Source: Thalassia testudinum (Eukaryota > Streptophyta > Magnoliopsida > Alismatales > Hydrocharitaceae). From it: a stretch of DNA of 64,000 nt. Made by a program: the position numbers and the translations under genes. Under the pieces are notes generated by a model, which saw only the letters and a list, made by a program, of their open reading frames with translations, had not been told where the DNA came from and did not search any database. Location of the stretch: NCBI GenBank assembly GCA_037157565.1, contig JAZHRO010000022.1, positions 3,658,001 to 3,722,000 of the forward strand, given 5' to 3'. Shown piece after piece: positions 42,700-54,851 of this stretch; position 1 is the stretch's first letter; every line of letters begins with the position of its first letter.

Positions 42700-44769
42700 A
42701 TGGCCGATCAACAACCTCCTCTGCCTCAGAATCAACAGGAGATGTTTCAAAGGTAGCTGGAACAAATGCAGAGAATGCAAGAATGGTTTCAAAGAATGTA
42801 GGGTGCTCAGCCCTTGAAGGATTTTTATCATCCTTCAAATTACCGAGAAGGTCTCGACGTCCAGATTCCTACTAGAGACATAGAAATCAAGCCCCAGGTG
42901 TTAAGCCTGATCAAACACTTTCATGGGTTTGTCTCTAAAGACCTGTTTCAGCATTTGGAGGACATGACCACTTTGGTCCAGACCACCAAAGCGCTAAACA
43001 TGAATGAAGAGCAGATGATCATGAGGCTCTTTCCCTACTCTCTTAGGGATAAAGCCGCTGATTGGTACAAGACAATAGGAAGGCCGATTGCAACATGGAA
43101 CGATCTGAAATCGGCTTTCCTGAAGAAATTCTTCCCTGTCGGATGTACCAATGCTTTGAGACGGGTGATTACTACCTTCGCCCAGTGCTCGGGGGAGCAG
43201 TTTCATGCTACCTAGGAGCGATTCCAGGACTTATTGCAGAAGTGTCCACACCACGAGGTGCTGAAATGGCAGCTCGTGCAGATCTTTTACCACGGGTTGA
43301 TTAAGCAACTCAGAAATCACATGAGCACTTCTTGCGGAGGCAATTTCCTTAACAAAGACAAAGATAGTGCGCATGATTTGTTTGAGGAAATGAGTGAAAA
43401 TTCAATCAATCATGGCTCCATGGATACATTTAATAGGTCCCAACAACCCAGATCGAATGTTAATGAGGTCCACGACTCTCATTCATTGGATATGGAACTG
43501 ATTTGTAATAAACTAGATAAGGTGGACCTGGTTACCAAAAGGATGGAGGATTGGATGGCGGAAAATTCTACAAATAATTCTCGATCCACTTAATCCCAGA
43601 ATTCGGGATTCCATTCTTCGTGAGCTCCTTCTGGATGGGAGTTCGTGAATCAACTGGATACGTCTCAACTTGTGAACCAGCATTGCTCAGAACCCTATGG
43701 GTTCCAAACTGGGGCCTTTGATCCCAGTTTCTCTGATCCCTCCTTTTCTTTCTCTCCATCCTCACCCTATGAGGATGTCTATGCTGTATAGGAGAATGTT
43801 AGGTCCAACCCTTACTCCAATGCTTATAATCCAACTTGGAGGAACCACCCTAACTTCTCCTGGAAAAACCCAGGGAAGTAGACCCAATTCCAACCCAGCA
43901 ACTATGCTCTGCAAAGACCAATGGTCAGGGTCATGTTTATACTTAGCTACCCCCAAATCAGGTCAATCAGCTAGCTTGGAATGCCATCAACCTGTAGGGT
44001 ATAGGCTGAATTGAACCATCAGATGGTAGAGATGCAATAATCTATGCTCCAGCTCATGCAGCAAATGAAAACCTCACTGGACAACTTGCAAACCAGGTTC
44101 ATTGCTAATTCCTGTCAACCCAGATCTCTGCCATCTCAACCCGTACCCAACCCACATAATATACAGAATCCGGGCAATCAAGCCCAAGGGTACAGGAATC
44201 AGAGGAACCTACATGCACATGCTCAGGTGGTTGAGTAGGGTCCTTCCTCTTCTGCTTCTTCATTAAATCTAAGGTTTCTGGCTAATGAAGCCCCTCCAAT
44301 ATTTCCTAACCCTCCCCAAGACCCAAACCTGTATTCATCTGCTAACTCTGTTACCTTGAGGAGTGGAAGGCAAACCCAGGACCCACAACTACCTTATTCT
44401 TATCTTCCAAATTCTAGAAAGCCTGAGGAGAGAAAGGAGAACTCTGAAGAAGAAATCAAGGCTCAGGAACCTGATTCCAAAGATCTGACTCATGTTCCTT
44501 TTCCTAGGGCCTTGATTAAACCTAGGAAGAAGAAGCTTGTTGATAGTAACAAGGAGCTCTTGAATATATTCAAGAATGTCAAAATCAATATCCCCCTCCT
44601 CGACGCTATCAAACGCATACCATCTTACGCTAAATTTTTAAAGGATTTATGCACACAGAAGCATAAGTCGAGGGAATCTATTCCAAGGAAGGTGGTACTC
44701 TCCGAGCAGGCTAGTTCTGTTATCCTGCATCACCTTCCTCCTAAAAAGAGAGATCCAAGGCCCCTTTGA
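42700..44769 (+). pseudogene. gag: Element D gag (decayed)
   Basis: Starts at ATG 42700 (MADQQPPLPQNQQ), matching an internal Met in the A and F gags. The capsid-type region reads LIKHFHGFVSKDLFQHLEDM, LFPYSLRDKAADWYKTIGRP and LKKFFPVGCTNALRR. The conserved NAYNPTWRNHPNFSW follows, then VTLRSGRQTQ. Stops near 42751, 42799, 43213 and 43591, and later ones, break the main frame. The TAG at 43213 sits where other copies have Trp (EAWDRF). A frame change near 44770 separates it from the protease. Confidence 0.85.
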
Positions 44770-46999
44770 TTTCTTGTGTCATCGGAGATTAAACCTTTGA
44801 TAGGGTGCTTCTGGATCTAGGTGCATCCATTAACCTAATTTCGACTTCTCTTTACAAGAAGTTCCGATTAGGTGAACTTCGGCCGACCTCAGTAATGCTG
44901 CAGTTAGTGGACCGTTCGGTTACAAATCTGAGAGGCATTATTGAGGATGTTATTGTCAAGGTTAAGGACTTCTATTTTCCTGTAGATTTCCTTATCCTTG
45001 ACATGGATGTACATGAGAATTTAAGGAACACGCCCATCATTTTAGGGTGTCCGTTCCTAGCTACCGCTAAGGCCAATATCAACTGTGAGAGCGGTAGAAT
45101 GGAAATCACCTTTGGGGATCAAAAATTGAAATTGGATATTTTTAAGGCGATTAACAAATTTGAGGATTGTGGATTTATAGAGGAACTTAAGGAAGATAAC
45201 TTGAATATTGAAACATGTATGGCAGTTTCTGCAATTGAAAGTTCCTCCTGTCTTGATGGATCCAACTCGCGACCCTCTATGGCAAACCCGCCACACTCTG
45301 AAGAGGTTATGGATTTTGTTCACTTTCAATCTCTTTTTCTTGATAAATCTTCATCAGCATCATCCTTACCTTCCATCCTAAAATCACCCCAGCTCAAACT
45401 AAAACCATTGCCTTAGAGTTTGAAATATCAATTTTTGGGACCCCAAAAGACGCTCCTTGTGATTATCAGTGCTAGATTAACTAAGGAGCAGGAAATTAAA
45501 TTGATCAAGGTCCTAAAATAACATAAGGAGGAAATCGGTTGGACCATCCATGACATTAGGGGGATCGAGCCATCTTACTGCAATCACAGAATATTCATGG
45601 AAAATGGATCCCACCCTTCTCGCCAGATGCAAAGGAGATTGAACCCTAATATGCGAGAAGTGGTCAAGAAGGAAATAATTAAGTGGCTCGATGTAGGAAT
45701 CATTTATCCGATCTCAGATAGTCCTTGGGTAAGTCCTGTGCAAATTGTTCCCAAGAAAGTCGGGATTACCATTGTGACTAATGAGAAAGGAGAATCTGTC
45801 ACAACTCGTTCAGCTTCCTCTTGGAGGGTCTGTATTGATTACAGGAAGCTGAACATAGCAATGAAAGAAGATCATTTCCCTTTACCCTTCATCGATCAAA
45901 TACTTGAAAGACTAGCCGAGCAAAAGTACTTATGTTTCCTAGATGGTTAATCAGGATACAATCAAGTCCCTATCCATCCCGAGGATAAGGAAAAAATGAT
46001 TTTCACCTGTCCCTATGGAACCTTTACTTTCCGTAAAATGCCATTTGGCTTATGCAATGCACCTGCAACTTTTCAAAGGAGCATGCTAGCTATATTCTCT
46101 AACATGGTGGGAGAGTTTATGGAAGTCTTCATGGACGATTTCTCTATTTTCGGAGAATCGTTTGATTCTTGCCTGGCTAATCTTGAAATGATCCTTAAAA
46201 GATGCATCAAAACAAGATTGGTCCTTAGCTGGGAAAAGAGTCATTTCATGACACAAGAAGGCATCGTCTTAGGTCATGTAATCTCTGAACGGGTAATTAC
46301 AGTTGACAAAGCTAAGGTTGATGCTATCTCCAAACTTCCTCCTCCCACATTTGTCAAACAAATTCGATCATTTCTTGGTCATGTGGGATTTTATAGGAGG
46401 TTCATCAAGGACTTCTCTAAGGTTGCTCGCCCTCTAAGTAACCTTTTCACCAAAGATATGCCATTTAATTTCAACAATTTATGCTGTAAGGCATTCAATT
46501 TTCTTAAAATGGCAGTCACTTGTGCTCCGGTGTTGCAACTACTGGTCTGGACAGCACCATTTGAGATCATGACCGACGCTTCTGATTACGCGGTTGGGGC
46601 TATTTTGGGTCAAAAGATTTACAGGAAGCCCTCTGTCATATACTATGCTAGCAAAACTCTGGACAAGGCCCAGAGGAATTACACTATTACTGAGAAGGAA
46701 TTGCTAGCTGTAGTATTTGCTTTAGAGAAATTCAGGGCTTATCTCTTAGGGTCTCATGTCATAATTTACACCGATCACTTGGCCTTGAGACACCTCTTGG
46801 CCAAAAAGGATACCAAACCCCAGCTTATCCGATGGATTCTTCTGCTTCAAAAATTCAATCTTGAAATCAAAGATAAATCCAGGGCATAGAATGTGGTGGC
46901 GGATCATCTTTCGAGACTTCTAAGTTATTCTTCTCGTCTGTATATTCCAATTGCTGATACCTTTTCGGACGAAACTATTCTTATAGTATCAGGTGTCTA
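44770..46999 (+). pseudogene. pol: Element D pol, N-terminal half: protease, RT, RNase H
   Basis: Protease [12 protein letters not shown] (from 44808), then RT motifs [40 protein letters not shown] and [12 protein letters not shown], then RNase [30 protein letters not shown] and [14 protein letters not shown]. Stops at about 45414 (TAG), 45519 (TAA), 45948 (TAA in the DGYSGY motif) and 46887 (TAG), all in one frame. The open piece 45996-46889 is 297 codons. FMDD is intact. Confidence 0.9.
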
Positions 47000-48291
47000 A
47001 ACTCCATGGTTTGCAGACTTAGTAAATTATTTGGCCATTGGTCAAATCCCCCAGTTGGACCAAGTAATAACGAGATAGACTCAAATCTGAGGCCAAATAT
47101 TGCTTCTGGGAGAACCTTGAACTGTACCGTATCGGCTCTGATCAAATTATTTGCCAATGTGTTTCGGAGAATGAATTCCAAAGTATACTTGAGTTCTGTG
47201 ATGCATCTGCGTGTGGTGGAGATTTCTCCAGGAAAAAGATGGTTGCAAAAATTTTGCAATCTGGATTCTATTGGCTGTCTTTATTCAAGGATGCCCAGGA
47301 ATTCTCGAGGTTGTGTTCTTGATGCCAGCCACTTGGGAGCATAACCAAGAGAGATATGATGCCTCTAAACCTAATTCTTCCTGTCGAAATCTTCGACGTT
47401 TGGGGCATCAATTTCATGGGACCCTTCCTCCCTTCATTTGGACACCAGTACATTCTCATTGTTGTTGATTACATGTCCAAGTGGATTGAGGCTATTCCCA
47501 CCCGAACCAATGACCATAAGGTGGTCATCGATTTCGTCAAGAAGAACATGTTCAGTCGGTTCGGGGTTCCGAGAGCCATCATCAGTGATGGTGGTACTCA
47601 TTTCACTAATGCCCAGTTCCAGAGTTTACTAGAAAAATACAGGGTAAATCATAGAATCTCCACACCTTACTACCCCCAAACGAATGGACAGGCCGAGATC
47701 TCCAATCGGGAGATCAAGAATATTCTGCAGAAAATGGTTAGACCTGATCATAAAGATTGGACTCAAAAGCTTGAGGATGCTCTTTGGGCCTACCATACGG
47801 CATACAAAATGCCTATCAGCATGTCACCGTTTCGTCTGGTGTATGGAAAGGCATGCCATTTACCCATAGAGATTGAACATTGGGCATTCTGGGCTATCAA
47901 GCAATGTAATTTGGATTTGAGTTTAGCTGAAAAGGCCAGGAAGCTCCAATTATCTGAGTTGGAGGAGCTTAGAAACAACGCGTATGAGAATGCCAAGATC
48001 TATAAGGCTCAGACCAAAGTTCTTCATGACCAATTGATATCCTGTAAGAGCTTTGAGCTGAACCAAAAGGTCTGGCTCTTTGATTCTCGACTTAAGCTCT
48101 TTCCCGGCAAACTTAGGTCAAAATGGAATGGCCCGTTCATCATCAATCATATATTTCAAAATAGGGTTGTTCAGATCTCTGACCCAAAGACAGGTAATTC
48201 TTTTAAAGTTAAAGGTCAACATCTGAAGCCTTTTGTTGACCGTATTGTTTTAGAACCCATCTCAAGCACAATAGCTCTAATCATATCATGA
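47000..48291 (+). pseudogene. Element D pol: integrase
   Basis: The zinc-finger part (about 47100-47340) is scrambled by frame changes and stops. The core is one open frame from 47356 to 48291, 311 codons. The first catalytic Asp appears to be Asn (WGINFMGPF, where A has WGIDFMGPF); the second Asp (ISDGGTHF) and the Glu ([10 protein letters not shown]) are present. The C-terminal [20 protein letters not shown] module is intact and the protein ends naturally at a TGA. Confidence 0.88.
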
Positions 48292-49478
48292 TTTCTTTAG
48301 CTGACTTTGCTTAACTAATGACATTAAACTCAGTACTTGTACAGTCTGACTCAGAGCTAACTCAAGCATCATATACAGGTGATATCTTCTTCATTCTACC
48401 TTGCTTCTCATGCATTTTATTTTCAATGAGGACATTGCATCGGCTAGACATGGGGGGTGGATTCATTTCTGAATCATTTTATCAGCTCTATGGAATTCTT
48501 GTAAATTCTACTTTTTTTCTCTTTATTAAAAAAATGAAAAAAAAATTGAGTTAAGAAAGAATAATTGGGAATTAGGATTTTTCAAATCTAGGGAATAATA
48601 TAGCAGGATCTAAACACTTAGACCCTTCAGGTTTTCAGGCTTAATTAGCCCGGGTGTCCACTAAAATGTGAACTTGTTTCTTGAGTTCTTGCCATTCTAA
48701 ATTCATATTTTAATTGGTTAAATAAGTTGGGGTGATAAGTACACGACTTATCAACTTGCTCTCTGATTTGAGGGGATTTTAAGTCTAAGCATCTACACAC
48801 TATTTGCACTGACTCACTTTTCGATGGTTTTTATGGAAATTGGGTAGCTAATGAACCTTCTAGGGTGGTATGGCTGGCAAGTTATCATGGGCAATAATAG
48901 CCCATTGGTAGGTTGTCCAGAACCTAGCTCAAGAAATGCACATAAAATTCCAAAACACTTAGGAAGAAGTGAAGAAGTAGAATAAGTCAGGGAGGTATAC
49001 ACTGGGTTTGCCCTTGTGTTGACCCCATAAATATAAAAGTAGGGAGAAAGCTACCGGTCGAATAGATACACCTTTAGGTAGAATTTCTTTTCAAGGTCAC
49101 CTAGGGGCGTAGAACCCGAAGTCTATTCTAATCGTCGATCAGTGAGTCTATCACATTTCACATAAAGATGCTTAGAACTTAGGGTTCTCTTCAAGTCTTG
49201 GGTGGGTTGAGTGGCCGTAGAAAGTTGCTCTAAAACCCTAAACTCAAAAATCCAAAACAATTAGAAAAGAAGAAAAGAAGAAAAAGATACTTCTTTGAAT
49301 AAGGCAAGGGCTTGAGGCGGTTTGCATTTTAGCAGACACCCAGGCACTGTTGTGTCTTTGTAGCTCAGGTTCTTAGTAAAAATCTCCTAGTTTTGAAGAA
49401 CAACTTTTGCCTAAGAAATCTGATCTAATTCTTTTATAAATAGCATATAGTTTTTGCTAGGGACTAGCAAAAGAGCTG
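48292..49478 (+). other. 3' non-coding region of element D
   Basis: It contains a CAATGAGGACATTG box, an internal PPT (gacatggggggtgg, 48447-48460), a hairpin TGATAAGT, acacg, ACTTATCA (48733-48753) and a TTTTGCTAG hairpin (49452-49472). Text matches B 21187-22447 over most of its length. No gene is seen. Confidence 0.75.
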
Positions 49479-49489
49479 AGGCATTGGGA

Positions 49490-50741
49490 CAAAGGTTAGG
49501 TCCTTTAGAAGAACAAGAAGCAGCAAACCCAGGAGGTGTTTGTGGGGCTTGTAGAATCACATGGGCTTGCCCTTGATTTTGTTGGAACCCTTGAGGATTG
49601 TGGCCTTTGTTCATGACATTCCTCAGGTTCGGTTGTGGCTGAGATGGAAGGAATCCCTGTTGTTTGTTATCTAGCAACTGATTCAATTGTCCCTTCACTA
49701 AAGCCATCTCTTCCTAATGTTTCTAATTCATATCAGCCATCATCTTGATCAGGGTGTCCAGTTGGTTTTGTTGTGTAGGAGCCATCCTATTCTGGTTGTA
49801 GGGTGGTCTAGTAAGTGGACCTTACTGGTAGGAGGGGGGGTTTGGCCTCGGTTGGTTCTGGAATTGGTTTTGTTTTTGGTTTGTCGAAACAAAATTTGGG
49901 TGATTATGCCATCCGGCATTGTAGGTATTAGAGAAGGGGTCAGGTTTGGAGTAACCTTGGATGGCATTGGCATCTTCCAAGGTTGGCAGTGCCGAAGGGG
50001 AGGGGAAATAATAGTCAAGGTATGAGGGAGCAAAGGTCCCTCCCTGGAACATAGGTTGGGGTTGTTCCAGATGTGTTTGGTTCATAGACTGAACCAAGTC
50101 AACATTGTGAGCTCCCTTTGCCGGGGAGAAGGTTTGCAAGGGTGTCTGGGATTGATTTAGAAGCTCATCAATTTTCTTGTCTACCATCTCAACTCGATCC
50201 AGCTTCTTTGCTATGATGTCCATTTCAATCATCCCTGAATTAGTTTTTACTTCGTAAATACCACCACGGGGTTGACTGGACCTATTGAATTGGGTCATGT
50301 AGGCGTTATTAAGCGAATTCTCACTCATGGACTCAAAGAGTTCGAATGTGCTTTTCTCATCTTTGTTCAGAAAATTGCCTCCACATGAGGCATCAACAAA
50401 ATTCCTAAGGTTGCTATCCAGAACATGGTAGAAGATCGAGGCTAATTGCCACCTTAGAACCTCGTGGTGTGGGCATTTCCTTAGTAATTCATTAAATCTT
50501 TCCCATGCCTCATGAAATTGTTCCCCACCTTATAGTGTGAATGTGGTAATGGCTCTTCTGAAGGCATTGGTTTTACCTATGGGGAAAAATTTCTTCAAGA
50601 ATGCATGCCTCAGTTCCTCCTAGGTGATGGATCTCCCTAAGGTTCAAAGCTACTGAGAAGCTTTGTCTTTTAGGGAGAAAGGGAATATCTTAATTAAAAC
50701 AATATCTAAGTGTTCGAAGTTCGTAATGCATGTGTTTGTTA
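49490..50741 (-). pseudogene. gag: Element E gag (decayed, N-terminal part missing)
   Basis: On the minus strand: HLDIVLIKIFPFSLKDKAS, LKKFFPIGKTNAF, CPHHEVLRWQLASIFYH, SCGGNFLNKDEKS, MSENSLNNAYMTQFNRS, NTYNAGWHNHPNF, then the Pro/Gln-rich tail. At least two stops are TAG where relatives have Trp. F's LTR cuts it near 50741, so its N-terminus and E's 5' LTR lie beyond the right edge. The D body cuts its C-terminal end at 49490. Confidence 0.82.
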
Positions 50742-52908
50742 TGCGTAATGCACGTGTTTGATAGGAAAACGTCATAGTGTAGTGTGCAATACGATCAAAC
50801 AAAAATATTTCTAAAAAGATAATGAGACTTTGAGTCCCGGTTGTTCATCTTTGGGAGGCATTTGTTTTACTTTAGAATTCGATCTTTTACCGCTCTACTT
50901 TGTTTCGAATCACACGCCGGTTTATGATTATGACGTATTGAAGTACGACATGCTTAGTTGCAAAGATATTAGGAGATAAAAATAGGCAACATTAATCACT
51001 CAAAAGATATTGCAATAAGCTTATGGTGATTCTCAACACATATACATATATATATAGAAAATATATTTTTCATTCATTCATTTGGAGAGTGTTTGCAACA
51101 TGAACTTGTAGAGGAAAGCTTGTACATGGATGCTTAAAAATGTAAAGCTAGCTATTAGAAAACAATCGCATACAGGAATCTACAGGGGGATTTTGCATGC
51201 ATCATTGGGGGAGAATAAGGACTATGCTACTAAGCAATAATAAAAAGCAATAAAACTATGAAGAGCATAAACTACTAATCTAGATCTAGCAGAACAAAAG
51301 GGCATTCAGGGGTGGTCCCCGATGGCCTTGGAGTGGTCGGGAGGAGAATGAGGGGTGGCCAATGGAGCTTAGGCCGGCCATTGGAGAGAGAGAGGGGTGA
51401 TCCAGCATCCTGGCATGGTGTCCTTCATGGTGGTGGTGAACTCATGGAGATGGAGTGGCTAGCCTAGGTGGAGGTGGATGTGAATGGAGCCAAGGAAGTG
51501 AATGGGTGCCAAGAATGTGAATGGATGAAAATGGCAACCCATTGGGTCTTTATGTAGACCCAAGGGATTCTCTCTAGAGTGGTGTGGAACTCTCTAGAGA
51601 GAGTCCAAGAGTGGCCGGCCATATGGTTATGGGATCCAAAAAATGTGGATCTCATTTTGAATGCCTCTTGGTTGCTAAATTTGGCAACCAAGAGGTGGCG
51701 CCACTTCAAGAGAGTTCTAGAGAACTCTAGAGAAGTGTCTGTGCATGAATGGGTGTGTGTGTGTGTGGTCATGCTCTATGTGGCTAGGTGTTTTAGGTTA
51801 GGTCCTAAGGGGTTTAGGTAGGTGTATGTCTCGAATTAGGGTTACAAACCCTAATTGCTAAGGGGAATTTGCAATTAAACTCAACCTAAGTTTAATTGGA
51901 TGAGTGTGAACCTAATTGAGAGTGAAATAACTCAATTAGGTTGGGTTTAGGTCAATTGGACTCTCACTAAGTCCAATTGAACTTATGTGGGTTGAGATCT
52001 AAGCTCAATTGGACTCAATGAGTCCAATTGACTTAGGTGAAGGTAATTGACTTTGATCCAAGTCAATTAGGTTTGGTGAGGACCTAATTAGGTCCTTAGG
52101 TCGGTCTAGAGGTGATGCACTAGGGTTTGGACACCTTAATTTAGGTTCCTATGGGGTTGGGATTAGGTCTAGGGAGTTAGAGATCCAAGATCAAGGCTTG
52201 AATATCAAAACAGGGATTGGAGACCAGTGCCAGATGTCCAAAAATATGATCAGACGACTTATACTCAAAAATCAAAAGTCCAGACTTCATTCTGGACGTC
52301 CAATCTTAGTTAGGGGGAAATCACAGTTCTATTTTGGGTATTCTGCAAAAATTGGACGTTTGACAAAGTGTCTGGACGTCCAATAACACTGCAGAAGTGG
52401 GTTTGAGGTGTGCGGGAGTTGGCTAAAGGTCCTAGATGTCCTATAACTTGTCTGGACATCGAGATAAGGGTTGGAACTAGGGCTTTAGGGTTTCCTAGGG
52501 TACTATGACCTAATCTAAGGGTGGCTAAGGCTTGGGGAAGTCTCTAGGTTATCCTAGGGCTAGGATGGACCTAAGCTCTTCACATTTTACTGCTTTATTC
52601 CTACTTAATGGCATAGCAAACCTTCAACTCCCTTACATCATTATTCCTACATCTAATCTAGGCCTTCTGCTCCAGCTCTGCTGCAATTCCCGTTATTCTA
52701 GATCTAGCTTCAGATCCTACTCGAGATCAGTTTATTGCTTGTAATTGACATAATGCATTTAATCAACACATTATAACATTATTTTATTCAAAGCTAAAGT
52801 AAAGCAGTGAAGATGCATATAATGCTTATGCTTGCATGAATTACCCTAACTTTTGCTAAGTCCTAGCCTAATTTAGGTCAATTAAGACCTATGATTGCTA
52901 CGTAATCA
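50742..52908 (-). repeat. Element F left LTR (3' LTR)
   Basis: The right edge is firm: ...ctacgtaatca followed by the PPT. The left edge is set where E gag ends and is uncertain by about 30 bp, because cgtaatgcatgtgtttg and cgtaatgcacgtgtttg repeat there. Near the left end are diverged tRNA-Asp-like boxes (acgtcatagtgtag, near 50770, and a gggaggc box near 50856). Further in are a GT run (51752-51764), a palindrome cluster (51874-52095), GACGTC-type motifs (52240-52460) and a box shared with the E LTR. No gene is supported. Confidence 0.75.
51874..52095. repeat. Cluster of perfect palindromes in the F LTR
   Basis: Five inverted repeats follow each other: AATTAAACT/AGTTTAATT (about 51874-51897), CCTAATTGAG/CTCAATTAGG (51911-51940), TCAATTGGACT/AGTCCAATTGA (51952-51980), 13-bp arms around one base (52005-52031), and GGACCTAATTAGGTCC (52080-52095). 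Confidence 0.8.
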
Positions 52909-52910
52909 TA

Positions 52911-52921
52911 CCCCCATGCCT
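52911..52921 (-). other. 3' polypurine tract of element F
   Basis: The minus strand reads aggcatggggg two bases before the TGATTACG start of the LTR. A TTGCTAG hairpin (52927-52943) lies just upstream on the element strand. Confidence 0.85.
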
Positions 52922-54851
52922 AAATCTTGCTAGTCCCTAGCAAATGCAAGACTAAATTATTTACAGCAAGGGTCCCTAAGGGACTGATTATTTTATCAAG
53001 TGCAGCTTTGTAGCTTTTGCAACGGATTCGAGTGAAAAACTAATTCTCCCCTAAAGCCTGTACTTGACCCTTAGTAAAAATTCTAGCGGGATAGGTGGAC
53101 TTCTTCCCTTGGGGTATTCAAAATATTCTATGAATTCCCCCTCAACTTTAGGCTTAGGTAGAGAATCTCTGAGGGAAAAGATTCTATATTTGGTGGCTCA
53201 CTCTCACTTGGTGCTACATAGAGACTAGTACTACAGAATCTAGATTCCCAGACTACTAAGTAAATCAACTCAGAGAAAGATGAGAAAAACTATGCTCTCT
53301 TCTGATTCCTTTGTATCCATTCTCTCTTTCTCTTTCTCTTTTTCTTTTCTTTCTTTTTCTTAGAGCTCACAACCTCACCATATTCACATATACTCTCTGT
53401 ATTTGGTGGTCTCACTTGGCATTAACACTTTAATTGAGTTCTCATAACCCTAACACTAAGTCGGAATTCCTCAGCCAGTATTCAGGCGGTTAGACACAGA
53501 AAAATAGGTTAAGACCATATTTGGTGGATCTCAAATTTATTTGGTGGTATTTGCCTCAATGCAACTGAACTAAATATTCATTCTTTTTTTCTTTCTTTGC
53601 TTTTTCTTCTTTTTCTAATTTTTTCAATTTTTCTTTCTTTTTTCTTCTTTTTTTTCATCATTTTTTTTTTCAACATAACACATCCATGAACTTTATTGAG
53701 GAGGCATTATTCGGGATTGGTGGTACTCAAGAAACATTGGGTGGCTTATTTGGTGGAAGTGCCTACTCACGGCACTGGGAGAGACGAATAGGATGATGTA
53801 TTATTGACCTTGGCATCAATACCCTCCTTCAGCCGAGGATTCCGTAAAGAATGGTCGTAACCATCTACCTTAGCCCTAGTTTTATGAAAACTCGCTCTCC
53901 GCATATTTGCCTTATTTGGGGGCTCTCAATATTTCGCACGAAATGTATACGCAGGAACCGAAAGTGGAAACTATGCCTAATCTCTGAGTATCATTACCTA
54001 ATTATCTAGGATTTTGGATTCCTTGCACTAATCTTAGAGCACCAGTACACGCTACTCTCATCTCACACTATTTGGTGGATTTTTGGAAGAAAATCTACCT
54101 GACTCCCAAAACACTGTCCAGGGGTTCAGGAAAAGAAGCACTGCTCCTTCTCGACAGACTGAAGATGTTTATCAGCCTTCACCGTGAATCCATTGCAAAT
54201 TATACGTGTGTGTAAAAAGTTGTACTGGATTCAAGATTACAGGAATCAACTAAAGGATAAAATACCTAATGCATTCTCTTAATAAGATAATCTTATTCAT
54301 GGATGCACTATGTATATATGTTATAAACAAGTAACCTAATATAATATGTACTTCGTGAAATTCCCGTATTGGGTTACATTTAGCTTGACCCTAAATTTAG
54401 AACAAAAGATGAGCAGGTGAGTCAGAAATGGCTGTTGCAGACGATTTCTAGCTCCAATGCGAGCATTGGAGGTGGAGTCGGTTGTTCTTTTATTTAGGGT
54501 CCTAAAGTACGTTTTACATGCAGCTCCAAGGTTTTCCTAAATGTTGGCATAAATTTTTTCAGTTTTTCTATATCTACCCCCCTATGCCTAAGTTCTTGCA
54601 TGTCCTCATGCATGAATATAAAAGAAAATAAATACAGCAGGGAGAGAATTGGTAGAAATCACCTATAATTGCTCCTAAAAGTGTACATTCAGCATCGACC
54701 AACCTATCAGTATGCAATATACAGAAAGAAAATATGCTAAAAGAAAACTATGCTATATATAAAAATGGTTATATATAAATGATGGTGGAATGTGGGGTGA
54801 ATGGTATCTATATGTGCTGAGTTTAACGCCTCCAGCTGGGTGAGCAGTCAA
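52922..54851 (-). other. 3' non-coding region of element F
   Basis: About 1.9 kb. It contains six exact TATTTGGTGG motifs (53187, 53400, 53518, 53538, 53747, 54069; plus-strand starts), two variants, a CT-rich tract (53583-53665), a segment closely matching C (53745-54010), and an internal PPT (54577-54589) with an atgaggacatgca box. No gene is seen. Confidence 0.75.

Larger units (their letters stand above)
41905..49489 (+). mobile_element. Element D: gag-pol body without LTRs, inserted inverted in E
   Basis: It contains a B-like leader, gag, pol and a B-like 3' region, but no LTR or PBS at either end. The left edge falls about 80 bp inside the leader compared with B; the right edge falls at the PPT-like aggcattggga (49479-49489), where E's gag sequence takes over. 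E pol lies on the left and E gag on the right, both on the minus strand. Confidence 0.65.

Noticed and set aside
48292..49478. An env-like ORF after pol, as reported for some Athila elements
   Set aside because: No frame of useful length exists between pol and the 3' PPT in D, and none in A or F.
51752..51764. GT microsatellite
   Set aside because: Only about six units; too short to mean more than ordinary slippage.
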